A stretch of DNA of 64,000 nucleotides from Chryseobacterium arthrosphaerae (GTDB lineage Bacteria > Bacteroidota > Bacteroidia > Flavobacteriales > Weeksellaceae), in assembly GCF_001684965.1 (NCBI RefSeq), contig NZ_MAYG01000012.1, forward strand, positions 310,001 through 374,000, given 5' to 3'. Under the pieces are notes generated by a model, which did not search any database, was not told the origin of the DNA, and saw only the letters and a program-made list of their open reading frames with translations. Both the position numbers and the translations under genes were made by a program. Below are positions 1-6,887 of the stretch, piece by piece (the stretch's first letter is position 1; each line of letters opens with the position of its first letter).

Positions 1-605
1 TTCAGCAGTTGGGACCCATTGTAGTTGGAAACCGCCCATACTCCGGGAGAGAACGGGGTTTCATTGGCTGTTCCGCCGGATGTATTGGTGATGGTTAAGG
101 TAAATTCCGAAGTTACGTCATTATAAGCCAGATTGAGCTTCATCAGCTGGGAGGCATTTACATTCGGAACCTGCACGATGGGCTTGCTTTCAGCCTGTCC
201 TGTCATATTATCTTTGGTCCCGTTATCCCATAATAATACCCCTGAAGATACATCCCCTGTGATAGCATTTCCGTTGGAGTCAAACAGTCTGATGCCTGGC
301 TGCTGGGACGCAAAGAACCAGTCTTTAGAAAGTCCGTACATGGTGGCAAACATCAGGGCCTGTGTTTTTCCCGCACTGAATTTTATGGATACAGCCTGTC
401 CGGGCATTATTACCGGAGGATTTCCCACTCCCTGGAAGCTTCCGCTTTGTACAAAATCTTTAGGGGTGACAACATTTTCAAAGGTAATCGTCCTCTCATA
501 AGAATTATCCATCATGTTGTCGTGTGAATCGCTGCATGAAAAAAGTGTTAATGCAGTTGTAATCGCTGCTGCAAATACTGTGGTTTTAAAAAAAGTCTTT
601 TTCAT
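1..605 (-). CDS. Spondin-domain lipoprotein, 3' end cut by window edge
   Basis: Reading the minus strand from the ATG at 605 gives an open frame of about 201 codons that runs off the left edge. The N-terminus (MKKTFFKTTVFAAAITTALT, then LFSCSD) is a lipoprotein signal ending at a Cys near residue 24. The body contains ATMYGLSKDWFFASQQPGI and ITGDVSSGVLLWDNGT, which resemble the conserved blocks of the Spondin_N fold (an ATM..SNDWF-like block and a GDVT...LWDxGTE-like block). Such proteins are usually exported and anchored to the outer membrane; ligand and role are unknown. It is divergent from the beta-helix gene at 812. Family assignment is by motif recognition only. No downstream partner can be judged because the window ends. 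Confidence 0.7.
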   Translation of the reverse strand, partial: MKKTFFKTTVFAAAITTALTLFSCSDSHDNMMDNSYERTITFENVVTPKDFVQSGSFQGVGNPPVIMPGQAVSIKFSAGKTQALMFATMYGLSKDWFFASQQPGIRLFDSNGNAITGDVSSGVLLWDNGTKDNMTGQAESKPIVQVPNVNASQLMKLNLAYNDVTSEFTLTITNTSGGTANETPFSPGVWAVSNYNGSQLL

Positions 606-811
606 AAAGTTAATTTTTTATAGTTATAACTTGTAATTAAAACTATAGTCGAAGACTTCCTGAAATCCTGACGAAAAAAGATTTGTTTTTTTACATCCGG
701 GTAAATAACACGTCAAGTTTTGGCGTCGGTTAGAGTGAAATTTGCCTCGGGACAAAAGATTGATAGCGTTTATAACATCTTTGTTCTCAAATTAACCAAA
801 AAAATATTTTT

Positions 812-2860
812 ATGAGTTTTCCATGTATTGTAAAGAATACGATGGCCGAAATGAAAAATCTGTCGGCTTCAGAAGTAACAGACCTTCAAAACGGTGTTTA
901 TAAAGGAGTTTACCTTTTAGGATATTACAGTGGAAGGGATACCCCTAATCCTATTATTTATAATTTGTCTACTGCATTGGGAACAGATGATGGCGGAAGT
1001 ATTATTGAAACCGGAGGCATTAAGCTGGAACATAATTTTGCCCATGATCTGGATGTCAGATACTTTGGGGTAAAAGGGGATGGGGCGTATGATGATACCC
1101 AATTTATTTCGTCTTATTTTAATTATGTTAATGTCAATAATCTATTTTGGACCATTCCCGGAAAGTGTAAAGTTGTTGTAAAAAAACCTTTTAAAATTAC
1201 AACCAGTGGGAGATGTGAAGGGAAATTTATTCTGACAAATGAGAATAGTGATGTATCTATTACGATTGCTCGAAGCCATACAGGGGAATTGGTGGATATA
1301 AGTACTTGGGATACGGATAAAATGATACGGGGTAGTCTGGATGTTGGTTTTACCAATGAGGGAGTTGCCAATCTGTATTTTGATTCTTCTGAGATTTTAA
1401 TTGACCGTGATGGTACTTCTTCCGAAAGTAATTATAAAAAGAGAGAGTTTATTCGAAGTATTGACGGTAAATTGAGTACTCCTTTAGTCTGCTCTTACAA
1501 TCAGGACCCTGATAATCCAGCAGTATTAAATGTTAAGAAATTCACCCTTGAAGAGCATATTTCTATAGATCATCTACATATTGAAGTAGCGGAGAATTTA
1601 AATACAGATGCATATTTACTCATAAGCCGAGATAATGTTACCCTTAATAATCCACGAATTCTCAATAAAACTAATAATTATAACGCAGGGGCTGTAGCGC
1701 TGGAAGTAAATACCTGTGCTGATGTTATCATCAATAATCCTTTTATTCAAGGGTTTAAAAAAGATGGCGTAGGTTATGGTATTGCCAACTATTATTCGAT
1801 AGGCCTTGTTATTAATGACGGAAATGTAACGCAATGCAGACATGGGTATACAGGAAGAAACAGTGTGGATGTTACCATCAACCGAGGCGTTTGGGAAGAA
1901 GGAATAGATGATCACTGGACAGACAGATTTACAGCTAATAATACTATTGTAAAAACAGATAAAGGGCTTGCGGCATTTCAGTTTGCGGGAAATGATATTA
2001 CTTTAAACTCTCCGGTGGTAAATGGAAGTGCCGCTATTTTTATGGGAATAAGATTGGATACTCCTAGTTTAGGGGGAATTGTCAATATAAATAACCCTGT
2101 TTTTAATAGTCAATCTTTTGGTGCCGGATCTGATAAAAGAGATATTTATATGTTCTCGTATACCAGTCCGGGAGGAAATGTTGGAGATCCAATGTTGTCT
2201 CAATATTTTGTTACACCAACTTTACCGGAAAGTCTCAATATTATCAATCCAATTATTAATACTGATGCAGATGTTGTTTATGGCTTTTTTTTAGGAGTTT
2301 TAAACAGGGAGTATATTAACCTGAAGCATTTGAAAATTACAGACACTATTATAAATGCAAAATCTACAACTGATTATACTGCAGTATTGATTATAAAAGA
2401 TGATATTAAGCAACTGAAATATGATACGAATATAGAAATCACAGGTAGGCTGACCACAAATGCGCTTCAGAGCACAAGTGTGTATTTAAACTCTATAGAC
2501 CATACTGTTGATAGCCGCCGGGCTAATATATATTTAACAGATTGTTTTGGATATGGTAGAGTTGTGTTTAGTGGGGCAAATCTGGGAACACTTGTTATGA
2601 ATGGAGGAGATATCAATCATTTTAATACCGACAATGCAGAAGCTTCATTTTCTACAAGTAATATTCAGTTTAAAAATGTTGAGTGGAAGGGAGGAACCAT
2701 TGACCATCTTACCCACGCACTATTTCAGAACTGTGTTTTTACGGGAGATTATGTATTTGCTTCCGCAGACAATATTTCTTTCGTCAATAATATAAAATAT
2801 GCCAATGTTTCAGGGTTGCCAGCAAATATTATAAGCAATTTAAAATCTCCTTTTGCATAA
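812..2860 (+). CDS. Right-handed beta-helix (pectate-lyase/tailspike-like) protein
   Basis: A 682-residue protein. Near residues 85-100 it carries VRYFGVKGDGAYDDTQFI, the hallmark start of the pectate-lyase-3 / tailspike beta-helix fold (FGxxGDGxxDDT). The rest is rich in short Asn/Ile/Val strands such as VTLNNPRI and ITLNSPVVNG, as expected for beta-helix coils. There is no recognisable signal peptide and no T9SS tail. MSFPCIVKN starts at 812; a second in-frame ATG at 842 (MAEMKNLSASEV) is also possible. The N-terminal LSASEVTDLQNGVYKGVYLLGYY region resembles a tailspike-like head, but no phage genes are nearby. Base composition looks AT-richer than the flanks, which may mean recent acquisition. 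It ends just before a shared bidirectional terminator. Substrate unknown; polysaccharide binding or cleavage is inferred from the fold. Confidence 0.7.
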   Translation: MSFPCIVKNTMAEMKNLSASEVTDLQNGVYKGVYLLGYYSGRDTPNPIIYNLSTALGTDDGGSIIETGGIKLEHNFAHDLDVRYFGVKGDGAYDDTQFISSYFNYVNVNNLFWTIPGKCKVVVKKPFKITTSGRCEGKFILTNENSDVSITIARSHTGELVDISTWDTDKMIRGSLDVGFTNEGVANLYFDSSEILIDRDGTSSESNYKKREFIRSIDGKLSTPLVCSYNQDPDNPAVLNVKKFTLEEHISIDHLHIEVAENLNTDAYLLISRDNVTLNNPRILNKTNNYNAGAVALEVNTCADVIINNPFIQGFKKDGVGYGIANYYSIGLVINDGNVTQCRHGYTGRNSVDVTINRGVWEEGIDDHWTDRFTANNTIVKTDKGLAAFQFAGNDITLNSPVVNGSAAIFMGIRLDTPSLGGIVNINNPVFNSQSFGAGSDKRDIYMFSYTSPGGNVGDPMLSQYFVTPTLPESLNIINPIINTDADVVYGFFLGVLNREYINLKHLKITDTIINAKSTTDYTAVLIIKDDIKQLKYDTNIEITGRLTTNALQSTSVYLNSIDHTVDSRRANIYLTDCFGYGRVVFSGANLGTLVMNGGDINHFNTDNAEASFSTSNIQFKNVEWKGGTIDHLTHALFQNCVFTGDYVFASADNISFVNNIKYANVSGLPANIISNLKSPFA

Positions 2861-2893
2861 ATAGATTGAACAGCAATTCAAATAATATAAGAA

Positions 2894-2921
2894 CTGCCCG
2901 GAATTTTCCGGGCAGGTTTTT
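2894..2921. terminator. Bidirectional intrinsic terminator
   Basis: A perfect 10-bp stem, CTGCCCGGAA (2894-2903) with TTCCGGGCAG (2906-2915), is followed by a T-run on the plus strand. It lies between the convergent beta-helix gene and the DUF1905 gene and mainly serves the plus-strand gene. Confidence 0.85.
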
Positions 2922-3397
2922 TATACCCCTTTCTTCCCATCCAGAATCATCTGAATCATTTTGATCTTTCTGTTTTCTCTTGTTTCGGGCTTTTTAGCTT
3001 CTTCAATCCAGCGGATATACTCTTTTTTGTGTGTATAGCTCATTTTGTCGAACATTATCCTGGCTTCAGGGTTTTCATCAAAAACAGCAGCAATATCATC
3101 TGCAATGTCAACCACTCTCTCTTCTTGATCTTCCACAAGAGAAACGGAAACCTCATCACCAAAGGTTTTATCAAGCTGCTTTCTGATCTCCTGGGTTAAT
3201 CCCAATATATGGCAGGCAGATTTCATTTTGGCCAGACTTCCACGGTATTCAATTGTACCGTCAAATATGGCTTTGATTTTCACCTGTCCTTTTTTGTTGA
3301 ATAGCTCTTCCGTTGAAAAAGGAAATTCTACAAATGCAGCATTCATAGTTCCGTTTTGCTTAATGACGGCTTTGAATTCTATGGGTTGAGCGTTCAT
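2921..3397 (-). CDS. DUF1905 / YdeI-OmdA (bacteriocin-protection) family protein
   Basis: A 158-residue cytoplasmic protein with no signal peptide. The N-terminal half (FKAVIKQNGTMNAAFVEFPF, then KGQVKIKAIFDGTIEYRGSL) matches the DUF1905 beta-barrel. The C-terminal half (FDENPEARIMFDKMSYTHKK, then EYIRWIEEAKKPETRENRK) matches the OmdA/YdeI bacteriocin-protection domain, including the typical SYTHKKEYIRWI..AKKPETR block. This two-domain order is usual for the family; its biochemical role is not established. The gene is flanked by terminators on both sides and appears monocistronic. A perfect -7 box (TATTTTTG on the minus strand, 3417-3424) lies 19 bases before the ATG, but I see no well-spaced -33 element. 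Confidence 0.8.
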   Translation of the reverse strand: MNAQPIEFKAVIKQNGTMNAAFVEFPFSTEELFNKKGQVKIKAIFDGTIEYRGSLAKMKSACHILGLTQEIRKQLDKTFGDEVSVSLVEDQEERVVDIADDIAAVFDENPEARIMFDKMSYTHKKEYIRWIEEAKKPETRENRKIKMIQMILDGKKGV

Positions 3398-3426
3398 TAT
3401 AAAAAATTTAATATTTCAAAAATAAA

Positions 3427-3454
3427 AAAACCGTGAAAGTAAATTCACGGTTTT
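3427..3454 (-). terminator. Intrinsic terminator for the S46 peptidase gene
   Basis: An 11-bp stem, AAAACCGTGAA (3427-3437) with TTCACGGTTTT (3444-3454), is followed on the minus strand by a T-run. It lies 20 bases past the stop codon of the S46 peptidase gene. Confidence 0.85.
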
Positions 3455-3474
3455 CAAAAATATATCAGATAAGA

Positions 3475-5682
3475 TTATTTTTTCTTTGTTTTCTTAGGTG
3501 TTGTTGTGGTACCTGAGTTTTTAGTTTTTGTATCAGCCGGAGTATTTTCATCTCTTACAAGCTTCAATTCATCTATTAATCTTCTTGCACCCGCATATTT
3601 ATCGATGGTCCAAAGAACGAAACGAACGTCTACGTTAATTGTCTTCTGCCATTCAGGTTCGAACACGATATCGCCGCTTAATGCTTCGCTGTTTCCGTCA
3701 AAAGCAATACCGATAAGGTTTCCGTCACCGTCAATTACCGGAGAACCGGAGTTACCTCCTGTAATATCGTTGTTTGAAAGGAAGTTTACAGGCATGTATC
3801 CTTTAGCATCAGCATATTGTCCGAAATCCTTAAGGTTGTAAAGATCGATCACTCTTTGTGGAAGGTCAAATTCTTCATCCCCTTTCTTGTATTTTCCAAC
3901 AAGACCTGTCATGTCAGTATAATAGTTATCTGTAACACCGAAGTAGTTTCTGTCACTTCTGATAGGAAGTTTATCTACAGTACCGTAAGTTAATCTCATG
4001 GTAGAGTTCGCATCCGGGTAGAACTTCTTCTCAGGCATAGCCTTCATAAGTCCGGCTAAGAATAAACGGCTGTTTTTTGCAAAATTATCGTCTATTTTCA
4101 CATATCTCTCAGTGCTCATTTTCTGGTCAGCAACAATTCCGTTAGCAGCTTTCCAAAGTGGATCAGCATCAAGCTTCAATGCATCCGGATTCAATAAGAA
4201 GTTCGTTGCAGAAGTTTTGTTGGCAAAAATAGAAGAATAGGCAAGGTTGGAAACTGTTTTAGCATCTAAACCTAAGATGGTAGCAGAAGCAACCTCCTGA
4301 TTTTTAACTCTGGCCTGGTAAAGACTTGTCATTGCTGCAAGCATTTCTCCTTCCAAAGCCGGGCTGAAGTTTTCATAAGCTTCTTTAATTGCTGCTTCAG
4401 TCTTAGCTTTCATAGCCAATCTTCCCTGCATGTCCTGAGCTGCATAAGCCTTAAGAACAGAACCTACTTTTAGAGCAAGAGAAATATATTTTGCGTTTCT
4501 TGAGAATTGAGTAGCATAGTTTCTTTCAACATTTCTGTCAGAAGTTTGTTTGTAATAAATGCTGATATCCTCTAATACACCATCATATTCAGTATTTCCC
4601 GGCATTACAGCCCAGGCTTTGAATTTGTCCTCAATTGCTTTCTTATCAGTAATTGTTCCGTTTTTCACTACAGCATCTATTGTTCCCTGTCTGTTTTTCC
4701 AGTAGTTGGCTACAGATGCATATTGAGATGCATAGTTAAGCTGGGTCGCTTTATCCTTATCCATATACTTCTTCATCACATCCATTGCCGTTTTGGAAGC
4801 TTCAACCCATGCCGGATAATCTTTACCTACCATCTGCTCAATTCCGTAAGAAGTAAGATAACGGTTTGTTCTTCCAGGATATCCTAAGATCATTGAGAAA
4901 TCACCAGGCTTAATTCCTTTAAGAGAAACCGGAAGGAAGTGCTTAGGTTTCATAGGAACATTGCTTGGAGAATATTCCGCAGGGTTACCTGCAGCATCAG
5001 CATATACCCTGAAAACCGTGAAGTCTGCAGTGTGTCTTGGCCACTCCCAGTTATCTGTATCACCACCGAATTTTCCTAATGAAGAAGGTGGGGCTCCTAC
5101 CAATCTAACATCTTTATAATCCTGGTATACGAAATAGTAGAATTCGTTTCCGTTGAAGAAATCTTTTACCACTACAGTATATTTCCCGTTTTCAGAGTTT
5201 TCTGTCTGGATTGCTTTTGTTTCAGCATCAATAACAGCTTTTCTCTCTGCTCCGGTCATATTGTTATTAAGTTTGGAGGTGATTCTCTGGGTAGCATCAT
5301 CCATTCTCACTAAAAATCTTACATAAAGATCTTTTGCATTGAACTCGTCTTTCTGTTTCATTGCCCAGAAGCCGTTCTTCAGATAATCTTTTTCAGGAGT
5401 AGAAGCAGCCGCTACAGCTCCATAACCACAGTGGTGGTTCGTGAATAAAAGTCCTTTATCAGAAACAATCTCCCCGGTACAGAAACCACCGAAACTTACG
5501 ATAGCATCTTTCATACTCGAATTGTTCACTGAATAAATTTCTTCAGGCGTCAGATGAAGACCCTCTTTTTGCATATCAACACCGTTAAGTCGTTTGATGA
5601 GCATAAGCAGCCACATCCCCTCATCCGCCCTCATCTGGGCAAAGCCCAACAAGAAAGTGAATAGTAGAAATAGTCTTTTCAT
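3475..5682 (-). CDS. S46 family dipeptidyl-peptidase, DPP7 type
   Basis: A 735-residue exported serine exopeptidase that removes dipeptides from oligopeptide N-termini in the periplasm. The start was placed at 5682 because MKRLFLLFTFLLGFAQMRA is a good signal peptide; the open frame extends 51 codons further upstream with no such signal. Visible family landmarks are TNHHCGYG (catalytic His at 83/84), GGDTDNWEWPRHTADF (region of the catalytic Asp) and TGGNSGSPVID (Ser645). Eighteen residues after the Ser is Gly663 in IAFDGN. In known S46 enzymes Gly at this site goes with DPP7 (hydrophobic P1) and Arg with DPP11 (Asp/Glu P1), so DPP7-like specificity is inferred. An unusual Lys-rich tail (TTTTPKKTKKK) follows the domain. 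The META lipoprotein gene is divergent, with 86 bases between starts. Confidence 0.92.
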   Translation of the reverse strand: MKRLFLLFTFLLGFAQMRADEGMWLLMLIKRLNGVDMQKEGLHLTPEEIYSVNNSSMKDAIVSFGGFCTGEIVSDKGLLFTNHHCGYGAVAAASTPEKDYLKNGFWAMKQKDEFNAKDLYVRFLVRMDDATQRITSKLNNNMTGAERKAVIDAETKAIQTENSENGKYTVVVKDFFNGNEFYYFVYQDYKDVRLVGAPPSSLGKFGGDTDNWEWPRHTADFTVFRVYADAAGNPAEYSPSNVPMKPKHFLPVSLKGIKPGDFSMILGYPGRTNRYLTSYGIEQMVGKDYPAWVEASKTAMDVMKKYMDKDKATQLNYASQYASVANYWKNRQGTIDAVVKNGTITDKKAIEDKFKAWAVMPGNTEYDGVLEDISIYYKQTSDRNVERNYATQFSRNAKYISLALKVGSVLKAYAAQDMQGRLAMKAKTEAAIKEAYENFSPALEGEMLAAMTSLYQARVKNQEVASATILGLDAKTVSNLAYSSIFANKTSATNFLLNPDALKLDADPLWKAANGIVADQKMSTERYVKIDDNFAKNSRLFLAGLMKAMPEKKFYPDANSTMRLTYGTVDKLPIRSDRNYFGVTDNYYTDMTGLVGKYKKGDEEFDLPQRVIDLYNLKDFGQYADAKGYMPVNFLSNNDITGGNSGSPVIDGDGNLIGIAFDGNSEALSGDIVFEPEWQKTINVDVRFVLWTIDKYAGARRLIDELKLVRDENTPADTKTKNSGTTTTPKKTKKK

Positions 5683-5768
5683 TTTATAAAATAATTTTTG
5701 TGTCGCTAATTTACTAATTTTTACGAGATTCTGTCCCGGATTGGTATGAAAATGGGATGATAATCCGC

Positions 5769-6203
5769 ATGAAAAAAATACTATTATCCCTTTTTGCGGT
5801 TTTATTTCTGGGTCTTGTTTTGAATTGTTCCTCAATGCCGGCTCAGAATCCTTATCTGCAAAGGCAATGGATGCTGGTCTCTTTTGAAGGCTTTACCAAA
5901 GAACAGCTGATTGCCAATAAAGCAGAAATTAATCTGACATCAAAAATGGAAAAGGGTAAAATTCAGGGAAGTGCATACCTGGGCTGTAATCAAATGTCTT
6001 TTTCTTCCGAATTTCAGAAAGGAGGAAAAGTGAAGATTTCAAAAGGAGTAAGTACAGCGAAAGCCTGCCAGGATATGAATTTGGAAACCGCTTTTCAGAA
6101 AAAATTCGAAACGATGACAAAATATTCTGTAGAAGGCCATTTTCTTACACTATCTGATGAAAATGGAAATCAAATGAAGTTTGTGGCTGCAGATTGGGAT
6201 TAA
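5769..6203 (+). CDS. META-domain (HslJ-like) lipoprotein
   Basis: A 144-residue exported protein. I chose ATG 5769 (MKKILLSLFAVLFLGLVLNC) over the in-frame ATG at 5757 because it begins the signal peptide. The lipobox is VLNC, with Asn just before the Cys where Ala, Gly or Ser is usual, so lipidation is likely but not certain. The mature part (WMLVSFEGFTKEQLIANKAE, LGCNQMSFSSEFQ, then the Cys of STAKACQDMN) follows the META/DUF306 pattern: a W..V..G start, a GCN block, and a second Cys that may pair with the first. The family is a small beta fold found in HslJ and secreted relatives; exact function is unclear. Monocistronic by appearance. Confidence 0.8.
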   Translation: MKKILLSLFAVLFLGLVLNCSSMPAQNPYLQRQWMLVSFEGFTKEQLIANKAEINLTSKMEKGKIQGSAYLGCNQMSFSSEFQKGGKVKISKGVSTAKACQDMNLETAFQKKFETMTKYSVEGHFLTLSDENGNQMKFVAADWD

Positions 6204-6243
6204 TTTGAAAAGCTACTTTATAATAAGATGAATTTTTAGTGTT

Positions 6244-6368
6244 ATGATCACTGTAAAACAAATCATCAGATCCATCGGATGATTATTCTTTATGGGTTTC
6301 ATAGCTTCCTGCTCCCAGCTTCAAGTCTTCCTAAAAAACAGGATGTTAAATTAGTGACAATCAACTGA
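6244..6368 (+). pseudogene. Possible remnant of a small lipoprotein gene
   Basis: Three short reading frames line up end to end as if one gene had been frameshifted. ATG 6244 gives MITVKQIIRSIG and then stops. Another frame continues with FMGFIASCSQLQV, which looks like the end of a lipoprotein signal with its Cys. A third frame ends LPKKQDVKLVTIN at the stop 6366-6368. Each piece is short, so this may be chance. It follows the META lipoprotein gene and precedes a clear terminator. Confidence 0.3.
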
Positions 6369-6397
6369 TTATTATAGGGTTCAAATTATAATAACAA

Positions 6398-6425
6398 AAG
6401 TCCGCTGTGTAGCGGACTTCTTTTG
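6398..6425. terminator. Bidirectional intrinsic terminator
   Basis: A 9-bp stem, AAGTCCGCT (6398-6406) with AGCGGACTT (6411-6419), has T-rich flanks on both strands. It lies just past the stop of the minus-strand secreted-protein operon and also faces plus-strand transcription from the META gene. Confidence 0.8.
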
Positions 6426-6464
6426 TTTGAAAAATCTAGTTTGGTTATTAGCTTTTGAAGGGTA

Positions 6465-6881
6465 TCAGTTTTTAGGAATCGTTTTTTTTATTTCTTCCAG
6501 CGTTGCTGTATTGGGCAACCCTGTAACGTGGGTATTTGTGTTCTTAGAATTGACTGTGCTTCGGGATACCTGTCTGTTGGGAATCGTTCTTTTGATCTCT
6601 TCAAGTGTTGCTGTATTGGGAAGTAGTTTTCCGGAATTTTCATTAGCCGCTTTAGATTTTTGCTCCTGCTTTTTTACTTCCGGTCCTTTGTCGGAGGGAA
6701 GTCCGGTTGGCTCCGTTTTCTTTTCTGCATTCTCCTTAGCTTCCTGTATCAGTTTTGCTTCATGTTCTTTTATCTGCTTTAATGCCTGTGTCTGATCTTC
6801 CACAGGAACTGCCTGCTTAGTTTCCTGACCATAGATCACAATACTTAAAAATAATAGCGGAATAATATATGCTGTTTTCAT
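6465..6881 (-). CDS. Small secreted protein with a duplicated C-terminal motif
   Basis: A 138-residue protein of unknown function. It begins with a signal peptide (MKTAYIIPLLFLSIVIYGQ) and then a charged, Lys/Glu-rich segment likely to be helical (residues 20-80, for example QALKQIKEHEAKLIQEAKEN). The motif LPNTATLEEIKRTIPN occurs twice, near residues 86-102 and at the very C-terminus (LPNTATLEEIKKTIPKN), with a Ser/Thr/Asn linker between. The gene is last in a three-gene minus-strand operon, 6 bases after the 849-residue repeat protein, and ends at a terminator. The position suggests it works with the larger surface protein. No family recognised. Confidence 0.7.
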   Translation of the reverse strand: MKTAYIIPLLFLSIVIYGQETKQAVPVEDQTQALKQIKEHEAKLIQEAKENAEKKTEPTGLPSDKGPEVKKQEQKSKAANENSGKLLPNTATLEEIKRTIPNRQVSRSTVNSKNTNTHVTGLPNTATLEEIKKTIPKN

Positions 6882-6887
6882 GACGTT

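Noticed and set aside
133..501. Plus-strand reading frame of 122 codons
   Set aside because: It lies entirely opposite the spondin-domain lipoprotein, whose minus-strand frame has a signal peptide and family motifs.
619..647. Inverted repeat TATAGTT/AACTATA upstream of the spondin-domain gene
   Set aside because: Short, AT-rich and with a 15-base loop; it is not distinguishable from chance in this composition.
812..2860. Prophage region
   Set aside because: Only the single tailspike-like protein is present; neighbours are ordinary chromosomal genes, with no integrase, terminase or tail genes.
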